Assembly: GCA_017999985.1 (NCBI GenBank)
Contig: JAGNKU010000002.1
Location: forward strand, 344,720 to 408,719
DNA: 64,000 nucleotides
Direction: 5' to 3'
Origin: Phycisphaerae bacterium
GTDB lineage: Bacteria; Planctomycetota; Phycisphaerae; UBA1845; Fen-1342
The notes under the pieces are model-generated. The model was given only the letters and a program-made list of their open reading frames with translations. It made no database searches and was not told where the DNA came from. Within the stretch, counting starts at the first letter, position 1. Every line of letters begins with the position of its first letter. Positions 17,757 through 25,998 of the stretch are shown here, piece by piece. The position numbers and the translations under genes are program-made.

Positions 17757-18698
17757 TCATACCTTCTCCACCGTCGAGCGACCCAGCAGCCCGCTCGGCC
17801 GGAACAACAACACGAGGATCAACAGCGAGAATACGTATACGTCCCGGTACAACGGGTCCAGGTATGCGGCGCCGAAGAATTCGAGCAACCCGATGAGGAA
17901 GCCACCGAACATGGCCCCGCGCACGTTGCCGATGCCCCCCACCACCGCGGCCACGAACGCCTTCAAGCCCAGCATGACCCACGCCACGTCGGCCGGCTGC
18001 TTCAGGGCCGCGGGGTATTTCATCCCGTACAGGAACCCGGCGGCGGCGGCCAGCGCGGAGCCCAGCACGAACGTGAACGAGATGATCGCACTCACGTTCA
18101 CGCCCATCAGCGACGCGTTCTGCGTGTTGTAGGAGACCGCCCGCATCCCGCGCCCGATCTTGGTCCGGAAGATCAGCCACTCCAGCGCCAGCATTAGCGC
18201 CAGCGCCAGGCCCATCACCACCACGTCGACCAGCGGCAGTTTCACGCCGGCGAACTCGACGATCGTCACGTCCGGCAGCAGCCGCGGCATACTCTTCGGA
18301 TACGGGCCGAAGAACACCCGGAGCTGCCCGGTGTTCTGGAGCAGCAGCGACACGCCGATCGCCGTGATCAGGACATTCAAGCGCGGCGCATGGCGCAGCG
18401 GCTTGTAGGCCAGGCGCTCGATGATGAACCCCACCGCGCCGCACGCCGCCATGGCCGCCACCAGCACGACGATTCCGGCCCACCACGGCGCCGCCGCCGG
18501 CCCCACGGCATCAAGGCCCAGCCCGAGCACGTGCGCCGCGACGACGAACGAGAGCCAGGCCCCCAGGACGAAGATGTCGCTATGCGCGAAATTGATGAAC
18601 TTCAGGATGCCATACACCATCGTGTAGCCCAGGGCGATCAACGCATACAGGCCACCGACGGCGAACCCGTCGATCAGGGTTTGAATCAGCTTGGTCAC
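17757..18698 (-). CDS. livH: Branched-chain amino-acid ABC transporter permease LivH
   Basis: First permease of the liv importer, 313 residues, with around eight membrane segments. Typical LivH sequence begins TLIDGFAVGGLYALIALGYTMVYGILKFINFAHSD and continues with GRGMRAVSYNTQNASLMGVNVSAIISFTFVLGSALAA and VAAVVGGIGNVRGAMFGGFLIGLLE. It starts 24 bases after the livK stop, consistent with one transcript livK-livH-livM-livG-livF. Confidence 0.96.
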   Translation of the reverse strand: MTKLIQTLIDGFAVGGLYALIALGYTMVYGILKFINFAHSDIFVLGAWLSFVVAAHVLGLGLDAVGPAAAPWWAGIVVLVAAMAACGAVGFIIERLAYKPLRHAPRLNVLITAIGVSLLLQNTGQLRVFFGPYPKSMPRLLPDVTIVEFAGVKLPLVDVVVMGLALALMLALEWLIFRTKIGRGMRAVSYNTQNASLMGVNVSAIISFTFVLGSALAAAAGFLYGMKYPAALKQPADVAWVMLGLKAFVAAVVGGIGNVRGAMFGGFLIGLLEFFGAAYLDPLYRDVYVFSLLILVLLFRPSGLLGRSTVEKV

Positions 18699-18722
18699 GG
18701 CAACTCGGCCACCCCCTCCGGG

Positions 18723-19934
18723 CTACGGCGGCTCAATCGACGTCACATAGGAAGGCTTCCCGCCCTCCAGGCGCAGGATCACGGCCGGTTTGCGCGCGTT
18801 GCGCAACTCGTCCATCGAGATGATGCCGGTGACTCCGGGAAAGTCCTTCGTGGCCGCGATCGCCCGCGCCAGGTCCTTGCCGCTCAGCGAGGTGGCCCGC
18901 TCCATCGCATCCATGAGGATGCGGGCCGCGTCGTAGCCCGTCGCTGCCATGCCGTCCGGGATCTTGCCGAACTCCGTCCGGTAACGCGTCACGAACTCCT
19001 GCACGGCCGGCCGCTGTTCCTCGGGCGAGTAGTGATTGGAGAAGTAGCAGCCGTCCAGCGCGTGGCCGGCGTTCTTGAGGTCCTCCGCGTCCCAGCCGTC
19101 TCCGCCGAGCAGCGGCACCGTCAGCCCCAGCCGGCGGGCCTGCACCGCGATGTTCACCACCTCCGTGTAATAGCCCGGGATGAAGACGACGTCCGGCTCG
19201 GCTCCACGGATGTTGGTGAGCTGGGCGCTGTAGTCGGTGTCGCCGTCGCCGTAGGCCTGCTCGGAGACGATCGTCCCACCCAGTTCCGTGAAACTCCTCT
19301 TGAAGTAGTCGTTCAGCCCGGCCGAGTACGCCTGCGAGCGGTTGTACAGCGTGGCCGCCTTGGTCGCCTTCAGCACGTCGCCCCGCGCGAACTTCGCGCA
19401 CGCGTACCCCTGGAACGGGTCGATGAAGCAGACGCGGAAGACCATGTCGCCGATTTCGGTCACCCGCGGGTTGGTCGACGAATGGCTGATCATCGGCACG
19501 CCGAAACGCTGCGCCACCTGCCCGCCCGCGATCGAGCGCGACGACGCCACCTCGCCCAGCACGGCGACGACCTTGTCCTGCGTAATCAGACGCGTAACCG
19601 CGGTGGCGGATTCCTGCTGCCGCCCCTGGTTGTCATAGGTGATGATCTTCACGGGCCGCCCGCGCACGCCACCGGCCGCGTTGCGTTCCTGCACCGCCAG
19701 CTTCATGCCGTTGTCCGACGACACCCCCCAGGTCGCTTCCGCGCCGGTCATCGACGCAAAGTGCCCCACCAGGATCGACTCGCCCGCGGCTCCGGCCGGC
19801 GTGGCCGACGCCGTCGTCGGCGCGCCCCCGGTGGGTGGAGCCGGCGTGGACGACCTCTCGCAACCTGCCAGGGACCAGAGCACCAAAACGGGGGCCAGCG
19901 CAGCCGCGCCGCAGCGCCGCCGAGAACGGATCAT
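18723..19934 (-). CDS. livK: Branched-chain amino-acid ABC transporter substrate-binding lipoprotein
   Basis: Periplasmic receptor of the liv importer, 403 residues. The signal peptide ends in lipobox LAGC (Cys23-24 region), so the protein is lipid-anchored. The mature part has the two-lobed type I periplasmic-binding fold of LivJ/LivK: ILVGHFASMTGAEATWGVSSDNGMKLAVQ, GVPMISHSSTNPRVTEIGDMVFR and the hinge-region DVVFIPGYYTEVVNIAVQARRLG. A strong AGGAGG lies seven bases before the ATG at 19934, and the gene heads the liv group, diverging from the DUF502 pair across a 185-base promoter region. Ligand could be a branched-chain amino acid or another amide-type compound; this family has diverse ligands. 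Confidence 0.95.
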   Translation of the reverse strand: MIRSRRRCGAAALAPVLVLWSLAGCERSSTPAPPTGGAPTTASATPAGAAGESILVGHFASMTGAEATWGVSSDNGMKLAVQERNAAGGVRGRPVKIITYDNQGRQQESATAVTRLITQDKVVAVLGEVASSRSIAGGQVAQRFGVPMISHSSTNPRVTEIGDMVFRVCFIDPFQGYACAKFARGDVLKATKAATLYNRSQAYSAGLNDYFKRSFTELGGTIVSEQAYGDGDTDYSAQLTNIRGAEPDVVFIPGYYTEVVNIAVQARRLGLTVPLLGGDGWDAEDLKNAGHALDGCYFSNHYSPEEQRPAVQEFVTRYRTEFGKIPDGMAATGYDAARILMDAMERATSLSGKDLARAIAATKDFPGVTGIISMDELRNARKPAVILRLEGGKPSYVTSIEPP

Positions 19935-19941
19935 GGCAATT

Positions 19942-19947
19942 CCTCCT
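19942..19947 (-). promoter_or_regulatory. Strong ribosome-binding site of livK
   Basis: AGGAGG on the minus strand, seven bases before the ATG. It fixes the livK start, since the frame is open upstream to 20135. Confidence 0.8.
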
Positions 19948-20119
19948 GGGCTAGCGATGCGATACGCGACGCGCCGGCACGTGTCAAGGGCCGCCTGCAC
20001 GGATTCGCGGGCGCCGGCGCCGGCCGCCGCTACCGCAGCCCGCGCACGTGTGTAAGATAGCGTGGCGGCGGGGTCGCCGGCGCTGACTGTCGGCGTCGCC
20101 CGCCGTGAGGTGCTGTCGC
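19948..20119. promoter_or_regulatory. Divergent promoter region between livK and the DUF502 genes
   Basis: Two oppositely directed transcription units start on either side, so promoters for both must lie in or near this interval. No sigma-70-like boxes or operator palindrome could be assigned with confidence. Confidence 0.35.
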
Positions 20120-20908
20120 ATGACCCAGGGTTCACCGCCGATCGCCAAGCCGCGCAGCCGCGTGGCCGCGACGTTGAAGGCCCTGGTCCGCGCCCGCGTC
20201 ACGGCCGGCCTGCTGGTGGTGCTGCCGATTTGGGTCACGGTGCTGCTGGTCCGCTTCGTCTTCGGCGCCATGCGCGACGCATCCCTGTGGGCCGTCCTGG
20301 GCGCCCTCGAAAACACGTGGTTTCAGGAACACGTCTTCAAGATCGCGACGCCGAATGAGACGCTGGAGGTCGAGCAGCTTCTCCGCGACCACCCCTACCT
20401 GGACTGGGGCCTGGCGGTCTTCTCCGTCCTGCTGACCATCCTGCTCCTCTACGCGATCGGCCTGTTCGCGGCCAACTTCTTCGGCCGCCGCATCATCGGC
20501 TGGCTCGAGACCCTGGTGGACAAGGTGCCCCTCGTTAAAACCGTCTACCGCTCGTGTAAGCAGATTCTCAACACGCTGGCCGGCGGGCAGGCGCAGTCGT
20601 TTCAGCGCGTCGCGCTCGTCCCCTTTCCCAACGAGCTCACCCGCTCCGTCGGCTTCATCACCAACAACCTGACCGACGCTGTCACTGGCGACGAGCTGTG
20701 CTCGATCTTCATCCCCACCACGCCCAACCCGACCACCGGGTTCGTGTTCGTGCTCAAGCGCGCGGACATCATCGAGGTCAACTGGAGCGTCGAGGAGGCG
20801 ATCAAGGTGATCATGTCCGGCGGTTTGCTCTCGCCCGATTACGTGACGATGGTCGTACAAGCTGCGCGGCGCCCCGGCAGCGCCGCCGGAGAGGTCCACC
20901 GCGCATGA
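20120..20908 (+). CDS. DUF502 family membrane protein, copy 1
   Basis: A 262-residue integral membrane protein of the DUF502 family, whose biochemical function is not established. Two long hydrophobic segments are seen (about 28-55 and 96-122), then the conserved DUF502 core: VDKVPLVKTVYRSCKQILNTL, FQRVALVPFP, VGFITNN and FIPTTPNPTTGFVFVLKR. The ATG at 20120 (MTQGSPP) is preferred over one at 20105. Its stop overlaps the start of a paralogue (ATGA, 20905-20908), giving a coupled tandem pair. Confidence 0.9.
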   Translation: MTQGSPPIAKPRSRVAATLKALVRARVTAGLLVVLPIWVTVLLVRFVFGAMRDASLWAVLGALENTWFQEHVFKIATPNETLEVEQLLRDHPYLDWGLAVFSVLLTILLLYAIGLFAANFFGRRIIGWLETLVDKVPLVKTVYRSCKQILNTLAGGQAQSFQRVALVPFPNELTRSVGFITNNLTDAVTGDELCSIFIPTTPNPTTGFVFVLKRADIIEVNWSVEEAIKVIMSGGLLSPDYVTMVVQAARRPGSAAGEVHRA

Positions 20909-21750
20909 ACCCACCAGCCCCCGGTTCTGGCCACGCTCCCCGTCGCGGCAGCCGCGTCGGCGCCACGCTCCGTGCCCTGGTCCGCACGCGCGTCACGGCC
21001 GGCATCATCACGCTGCTGCCGATCGTGATCACGTTGTGGGTGATCCGGCTGATCTTCGGCTGGATGCGCGACGCGTCGCAATGGGCCGTGCAGGCGTTCC
21101 TGCTCAGCCCCGCCGGTCAGCCGTACCTGGAGAAGCTCCGTTTCAATTTCGTCAAGTGGAGCCGCCTCTCGGAGCTGGGCCTGCCCCACCAGGAACAATT
21201 CTTCGAGCTGATGCCGTGGCACGTGCAGTGGGGCATCGCCATCTTCTCCGTCCTGCTCACCATCTTTATCCTGTACATCGTCGGCCTGTTCGCCGCCAAC
21301 ATCTTCGGCCGGCGCGCGATCGACATGCTGGAGCAACTGGTTGATCGTGTCCCGCTGATCAAGACCGTCTATCGCGGCCTGAAGCAGATTCTGAGCAGCT
21401 TCTCCGGCGACCAAACCAAGACTTACCAGCGAGTCGCCCTCGTGCCGTTCCCGCAGGACCGGATGCGCTGTGTCGCGTTCATCACCAGTACCTTTCAGGA
21501 TTCCGTGACCGGGGAGGACCTCTGCACGGTCTTCATCCCGACCACGCCCAACCCGACGACCGGCTACCTTCAGGTCGTCCGGCGCAGCGAGATCACCGAG
21601 CTGAACTGGAGCGTCGAGGACGCGATCCGCACGATCATGTCCGGCGGGATCCTGCGGCCGGACTTCCTGACCATCCTGCCGAACAAGGCGCTACCCGACG
21701 ACCAGCCCGGCACGGGCACCCCCGCTGATCCCGGCCCGGCAAGCGGCTGA
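20905..21750 (+). CDS. DUF502 family membrane protein, copy 2
   Basis: Paralogue of the preceding gene, 281 residues. The same features occur in the same order: RALVRTRVTAGIITLLPIVITLWVIRLIFGWMRDASQWA, membrane segment IAIFSVLLTIFILYIVGLFAANIFGRR, core VDRVPLIKTVYRGLKQILSSF, then FIPTTPNPTTGYLQVVRR and WSVEDAIRTIMSGGI. It has an insertion of about 20 residues (SPAGQPYLEKLRFNFVKW) between the membrane segments and a Pro/Asp-rich C-terminal tail absent from copy 1. Start overlap with copy 1 implies translational coupling and possibly a hetero-oligomer. Confidence 0.9.
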   Translation: MNPPAPGSGHAPRRGSRVGATLRALVRTRVTAGIITLLPIVITLWVIRLIFGWMRDASQWAVQAFLLSPAGQPYLEKLRFNFVKWSRLSELGLPHQEQFFELMPWHVQWGIAIFSVLLTIFILYIVGLFAANIFGRRAIDMLEQLVDRVPLIKTVYRGLKQILSSFSGDQTKTYQRVALVPFPQDRMRCVAFITSTFQDSVTGEDLCTVFIPTTPNPTTGYLQVVRRSEITELNWSVEDAIRTIMSGGILRPDFLTILPNKALPDDQPGTGTPADPGPASG

Positions 21751-21852
21751 CACGCGCGCCGGGCGCGGTATCATCAACGTCGCGCGGCCGGCCCGGCATG
21801 ACGCGAGCCACGTCAGCCGGGGTTGGGCGCGCCCATCTCGGAGGAACGGGAC

Positions 21853-22545
21853 ATGTCAAGCTCAGACGTATGGCAGCGACGTGGACACGCGGGCAGCGTG
21901 GTCCGTATCGCGGGGCTGGCGCTCGGTGCGGCGCTCTTCGCCCTGCTGTGCGGCTGTCCGTACCTCGCCGACGCACTGGCCTACAATCAGACCTTCGAGA
22001 ACTGGCTTGCCAGCACAGAAAGCTGGCCGGACGTGGCCGTGCAAATCGTCAATGAGACGTCGGCCACCGCGAACGTGCACCTCATCTCCGCCGGCCTCGC
22101 TCCAGAGGCCCCTTCGTTCTTGAGTTATGGCGGCGAGGGCGATTCCTATTACCCTCTGCACCAACGCAGTGTACTCATCGGTCCGGACGGCACGGCCACC
22201 GGCACGTTGAAGTGCGGCGAGGTGCTTGCCGTCGCAGTCAAAGCACCATTCGATCTGGACGCGGCGATGTTCGTCTACACCACCGACACGAGTGACCCGT
22301 ACAACCTCTATCTCGAACCCGGCAACTGCGCGCTCGACGGTGTCGGCGTTTCTCCGAGCGCTTTCGCTGGCGACATCTACGCGCTCGTGCGCTACGTGCG
22401 CCCGACGGAAGATGGCCTGGATTGCACCACGCAGACGCTGGTCATCACGATCACGGCCGCCGGCAGGCCCAGCGTCGTCAATCCGGACACCGGCGAAGTC
22501 ATAACGAACGCACGCCTCGGCGCCGCCATCGTGAGCATCGAATAG
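21853..22545 (+). CDS. Hypothetical lipoprotein
   Basis: A 230-residue exported protein with a signal peptide ending in a lipobox-like LLCGC. No domain is recognised. The mature part is predicted to be beta-rich (VAVQIVNETSATANVHLI, GTATGTLKCGEVLAVAVKAP, QTLVITITAAGRPSVVN) and has three or four Cys residues that could pair. GGAGG lies about six bases before the ATG at 21853. It stands alone, 102 bases after the DUF502 pair, and is followed by a copy of the 45-base dispersed repeat. Confidence 0.75.
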   Translation: MSSSDVWQRRGHAGSVVRIAGLALGAALFALLCGCPYLADALAYNQTFENWLASTESWPDVAVQIVNETSATANVHLISAGLAPEAPSFLSYGGEGDSYYPLHQRSVLIGPDGTATGTLKCGEVLAVAVKAPFDLDAAMFVYTTDTSDPYNLYLEPGNCALDGVGVSPSAFAGDIYALVRYVRPTEDGLDCTTQTLVITITAAGRPSVVNPDTGEVITNARLGAAIVSIE

Positions 22546-22560
22546 CTCGCCGCCGCGCGC

Positions 22561-22604
22561 CCCATCAGAACCCCGAGCGGCAGCGAGCGGGTCCGCGCAG
22601 CGCG
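22561..22604 (+). repeat. 45-base dispersed repeat, copy 2
   Basis: Begins CCCATCAGAACCCCGAGCGG and ends GTCCGCGCAGCGCG. Matches copies at 2038-2082 and 62811-62849 with a few substitutions. It begins 15 bases after a plus-strand stop codon. Confidence 0.75.
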
Positions 22605-22644
22605 CCCGCCATCCTCGGCTGGTCGCACACAGACGCGACCTGCC

Positions 22645-22932
22645 CTACCCCCCACTTTTCTCCCGCCGCACACGCCGCCAATGATCCACCGACAGCACCA
22701 CGAGGACCAGAACGCACAACCCCTTCCAGACCAGCAGCCACCAGGGTTTCCACCACGCACCCGTGTGAGCCTCGACGAGGTCGCTGACGCCGAACGCGCA
22801 CAGCGTCACCGCGGCCTGCACGCAGCGCACCCGCAGCAGGCCAGCCTGCCGAATCGCCGTCACCGCAAAACCCAGGCCCATGACAATCCACACCCCAGCT
22901 TCAATGCGGTTGGCCAGTACAAACTCGTCCAT
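22645..22932 (-). CDS. Small hypothetical membrane protein
   Basis: A 95-residue protein with three hydrophobic segments (RIEAGVWIVMGLGFAVTAI, VQAAVTLCAFGVSDLVEA, WLLVWKGLCVLVLVVLSVDHW) and a basic C terminus. GGAGAG precedes the ATG at 22932. No family or function is recognised. It is transcribed in the same direction as gmhA and lies 105 bases after it, separated by an octamer array. Confidence 0.65.
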   Translation of the reverse strand: MDEFVLANRIEAGVWIVMGLGFAVTAIRQAGLLRVRCVQAAVTLCAFGVSDLVEAHTGAWWKPWWLLVWKGLCVLVLVVLSVDHWRRVRREKSGG

Positions 22933-22982
22933 GGCCGCCGCTCTCCTTCCATTCTCTTGCCCCGCGCCCCAGCCTGTCCCGC

Positions 22983-23014
22983 TTTATCACCTTCTCACGT
23001 GATCACTTCATCAC
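22983..23014 (-). repeat. Octamer array, four units
   Basis: On the minus strand GTGATGAA, GTGATCAC, GTGAGAAG, GTGATAAA. Same unit family as the arrays around livG; the first unit is identical to the one that ends livM. Located between gmhA and the small membrane protein gene. Confidence 0.75.
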
Positions 23015-23037
23015 CCCGCCGGAAGGCTGACGGCTAT

Positions 23038-23604
23038 TCAGCTCGTCAATTCCGCCTCAACCCGCTCACACACGTAGTGATACGCCAGCGCGTGTACTTC
23101 CTGGATCCGGTCACTCGACTTGTGCGGCGCCCGGAACACATGCTGACACAGCCCCGCGAGCTTCCCGCCGGTCTGACCCGTGAAGCCAATCACAGTCGCC
23201 CCCCGTTTCGCCGCCAGCTCCACCGCCCTCAGCACGTTCGGCGAATCGCCGCTCGTGCTCAGCGCCCATACCACGTCGCCGGCCTGCACCAGCCCTTCGA
23301 CCTGCCGCGCGAACACGCGTTCGAACCCGAGATCGTTGCCGACCGCCGTCAGCGTCGATGTGTCCGTGCTCAGCGCTATCACCGGCAGCGCCTGTCGCTC
23401 GCGCTTGAAGCGCCCGAGCAGTTCCCCCGCGATGTGCTGCGCATCCGCCGCACTGCCGCCGTTGCCTAGCGTGTACACCCGCCGTCCGCCGCGCAGGCAC
23501 GCCACGATCGCCGCCGCGATACCGTCTAGCACGGCCCCCTGCTCCGCCAGCGCGGCCACGACTTGCTGGTGTTCGCGCAATATGGTCGGCCAATCGCGGC
23601 TCAT
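23038..23604 (-). CDS. gmhA: Phosphoheptose isomerase GmhA
   Basis: Converts sedoheptulose 7-phosphate to D-glycero-D-manno-heptose 7-phosphate, the first step of ADP-heptose synthesis for LPS core. The 188 residues form a SIS domain with GNGGSAADAQHIAGEL (about 46-61), ALSTDTSTLTAVGND, STSGDSPNVLRA and the C-terminal SSDRIQEVHALAYHYVCE that carries the catalytic Glu and His. Start at 23604 overlaps the stop of hldE (ATGA at 23601-23604), so the two heptose-pathway genes are coupled. Confidence 0.96.
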   Translation of the reverse strand: MSRDWPTILREHQQVVAALAEQGAVLDGIAAAIVACLRGGRRVYTLGNGGSAADAQHIAGELLGRFKRERQALPVIALSTDTSTLTAVGNDLGFERVFARQVEGLVQAGDVVWALSTSGDSPNVLRAVELAAKRGATVIGFTGQTGGKLAGLCQHVFRAPHKSSDRIQEVHALAYHYVCERVEAELTS

Positions 23605-25100
23605 CGCGTCTCCTGCGTCTTGCCATTCAAGCAGCCCGCGATCCGCTGCATCTCGCGCGTCGTGTTGTACCCCTCGACGAGCTGCACGAGCACCACGCGT
23701 CCGCCGCGCGACTCGACGAATTCCTGCCCGACGACGTTGCCGGTCCAGTCCGCGCCTTTCACGAGCACGTCGGGGCACACGTCCGCGACGATGCGCGCCG
23801 GGTCGGGCTCCCCGAAGATGACGACATAATCAACCGATTCCAGACCGGCGAGCATGCGCGCCCGGTCGGCCTGCGTGCGAAACGGTCGGCCGTCACCCTT
23901 GCCCTGCGCGCGGACGGAGGCGTCGCTGTTGAGCCCGACGACCAGCACGCTGCCGAGCGCCTTCGCCTTCTCCAACAGCTCGACGTGCCCGGGATGCAGG
24001 ATGTCGAAGCAGCCGTTCGTGAACACAATCGTCTCGCCGCGTTGCCGCCGGGCGTCCAGTTCCCCCTTCAATTCCACCACGCTCCGCAGCTTGCCGCGCC
24101 CGCGTCCGGCCCCGTGCGTCAGCTCGTCGCGCACTTCCGCCTGCGTGATCGGCACGCACCCGAACTTGCTGACCTCCAGCCCGCCGGCCACGTTCGCCAG
24201 CATCGTCGCCTGCTCGAACGTCGCCCCCGCCGCGACCGCCACCGCGAACATCGCGAGCACCGCATCACCAGCGCCCGTATTGTCGTAAACCGCGCGCGGC
24301 GTCGTGGGGAAGCGCTGCGCCGGATGGTCTTGCCGCAGCAGTAGCGCCCCATCGCGCCCCAGCGTGACCAGCAGCCCGTCGAGTCTGTACCGCCGCATGA
24401 GTTCCAGCCCGGCGGTTTCCAGCTCCGCGTCTGTCACACGCCCGCCCCACGCGATCTCCAGCTCCGCCCGGTTCGGCGTCAGCAGCGTCGCGCCGGCGTA
24501 ACGCTCCCACACGGGCGCGCGGGCCGGATCGACGCACACCGGCTTGCGTTGCTGCCGCGCTGCGGTGATGATCGCCTGGCACGTCCCCGGCGAAAGCACG
24601 CCCTTGCTGTAATCCTCGAGGCAGACGACATCAACGGCCGCCAGATGCCGCCGGACGTGCTCCAGCAGTCGCTGCTCATCCTCCGCCGCCGGCGGCCGCA
24701 CGACTTCGTCGTCCACCCGCAGGATCTGCTGGCGGTGGCGGTGTTCCGCGAGGCCGATCATGCGTGTCTTCGTGATGGTCGGCCGGTCGTTCACCCGCAG
24801 CAGTCCCGACGTATCGCAGCCGGCGTCACCGAGCGCCTTATCGACGCGGTCACCGAACGTGTCTTTGCCGAGCAATCCGCAGCAGACTACGTGCGCGCCG
24901 AGCGCAACCACGTTCAGCGCGACCGAGCCGGCCCCGCCGACACGATCCTGCCGCTCGATGACCCGCAGCACGGGCACCGGCGCCTCGGGGCTGACCCGCT
25001 CGGCGTCGCCGAAGACGTAGCGATCGAGCATGAAATCGCCGACCAGCAGAATCCGCCGTCCGGCGAAGCGTTCGACAACGGCAAGCAACTCAGTCTGCAT
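23601..25100 (-). CDS. hldE: Bifunctional heptose 7-phosphate kinase / heptose 1-phosphate adenylyltransferase HldE
   Basis: Two-domain enzyme acting after GmhA. Residues 1 to about 330 form a PfkB/ribokinase-type kinase (LLVGDFMLDRYVFGDAERVSPEAP, DRVGGAGSVALNVVALGAHV, catalytic signature DNTGAGDAVLAMFAVAVAAG). The C-terminal part from about residue 350 is a cytidylyltransferase-fold adenylyltransferase with NGCFDILHPGH and a distal VKGADWTGN motif. At 499 residues it is slightly longer than the usual 470-480. Together with gmhA this implies an ADP-heptose pathway and thus LPS-like glycolipid in the outer membrane; gmhB and hldD are not in the window. Confidence 0.96.
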   Translation of the reverse strand: MQTELLAVVERFAGRRILLVGDFMLDRYVFGDAERVSPEAPVPVLRVIERQDRVGGAGSVALNVVALGAHVVCCGLLGKDTFGDRVDKALGDAGCDTSGLLRVNDRPTITKTRMIGLAEHRHRQQILRVDDEVVRPPAAEDEQRLLEHVRRHLAAVDVVCLEDYSKGVLSPGTCQAIITAARQQRKPVCVDPARAPVWERYAGATLLTPNRAELEIAWGGRVTDAELETAGLELMRRYRLDGLLVTLGRDGALLLRQDHPAQRFPTTPRAVYDNTGAGDAVLAMFAVAVAAGATFEQATMLANVAGGLEVSKFGCVPITQAEVRDELTHGAGRGRGKLRSVVELKGELDARRQRGETIVFTNGCFDILHPGHVELLEKAKALGSVLVVGLNSDASVRAQGKGDGRPFRTQADRARMLAGLESVDYVVIFGEPDPARIVADVCPDVLVKGADWTGNVVGQEFVESRGGRVVLVQLVEGYNTTREMQRIAGCLNGKTQETR

Positions 25101-25139
25101 GCGTGTTCCTGGTTCCGCGCCGCCAGTATACCCGGCGCG

Positions 25140-25700
25140 TCATATCTGCGGGATCGTCCGGCGAATCTCGTCCAGCAGCGCCCGCGTCCCGTGCGCATCG
25201 CACCAGCGGTGAATGTAGTCCCAGTCAAGCCGGTCCTGTTGCACGGCAATCACGTTTCGGGCGTCGTCGTAGTCCTTGCCGCGTCGCGCTAACTGCGCCC
25301 AGTAGAGCTTTGTGACGATCACGTCCTCCGCTGTCGGCAGATACACTTCGCGTCCCAGAAACGGCTCGCGGCGACGGCGTGCAAAACGCGCCTGATCGTG
25401 CGGATCCTCACCCAGCAGAAACAACTCGATCTTGAAGCGCGAGCCACGCACCTTCACGATGTAGCGTGACGTCGCGGTGACCGTCTCGAATGACATCTGC
25501 GGATCGAGCTGGAAATCCGTGCCCAGCTCGCCGCGCAACTTAGCGATGCCGCCCGGCGGCAGTTGCACCACGATATCCGCGTCGTGCGTCGACCGCGCCA
25601 CTCCGTATGCGTTGGACGAAAACGACCCAACCAACATGTACGGGATGCGGGCCCGCTCTAGTGTCTCGATCATCTGCACGACCGCAGCGTTGCTCGTCAT
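25140..25700 (-). CDS. Nucleotidyltransferase-fold protein
   Basis: A 186-residue protein of the minimal nucleotidyltransferase superfamily. The active-site pattern is seen as LVGSFSSNAYGVARSTHDADIVVQ (G-S followed by D-x-D), with a later VYLPTAEDVIVTKLYWA region that resembles the kinship to DUF6036/AbiEii-like proteins. Such proteins transfer NMP to a protein or RNA; several are toxins of toxin-antitoxin pairs. Its ATG shares one base with the stop of the upstream 75-residue gene (TGATG), so the two are coupled. Start 25700 is supported by that overlap. Whether it is a toxin is inferred from arrangement, not shown. Confidence 0.8.
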   Translation of the reverse strand: MTSNAAVVQMIETLERARIPYMLVGSFSSNAYGVARSTHDADIVVQLPPGGIAKLRGELGTDFQLDPQMSFETVTATSRYIVKVRGSRFKIELFLLGEDPHDQARFARRRREPFLGREVYLPTAEDVIVTKLYWAQLARRGKDYDDARNVIAVQQDRLDWDYIHRWCDAHGTRALLDEIRRTIPQI

Positions 25701-25927
25701 CAGGCCGCCCCCAGACGCCGGGCAAGCCGCAACCGTTCTTCGAGCAGTTCCTCGACGCGCGCCTCGTCCGCATCCGGGTGTTGAAAGCGGATTCCGTCGC
25801 GCATGCGCTCGCAGACGTCGTCGAATAGCTCGCCGCCGAGGCGCATCTTCTCTTCCGGCGACATCTCGCGCGCCCGCGAGACCTCGCCACGGAACAGGTC
25901 GTCCGTGAGTGCCCGCATCGGTTCCAT
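25700..25927 (-). CDS. Small antitoxin-like protein paired with nucleotidyltransferase
   Basis: A 75-residue, charged, helical protein with the pattern SPEEKMRLGGELFDDVCERMRDGIRFQHPDADEARVEELLEERL. It resembles the small proteins found directly upstream of nucleotidyltransferases in many bacteria, a group I believe is labelled Rv0078B-related antitoxin. It has no DNA-binding motif, so an antitoxin role would be by direct contact. Coupled to the next gene by a TGATG overlap. Confidence 0.72.
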   Translation of the reverse strand: MEPMRALTDDLFRGEVSRAREMSPEEKMRLGGELFDDVCERMRDGIRFQHPDADEARVEELLEERLRLARRLGAA

Positions 25928-25998
25928 GGCTCAGCTCCGCCTCGATTCTACCCGGTTCGGGCGGGTTACGCAGCGCAAGCGCGGGTGCGCAAGCCGTC

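Noticed and set aside
18390..20060. 556-codon plus-strand frame opposite livH and livK
   Set aside because: Shadow frame; the minus-strand genes have full-length homologous features and a strong ribosome-binding site.
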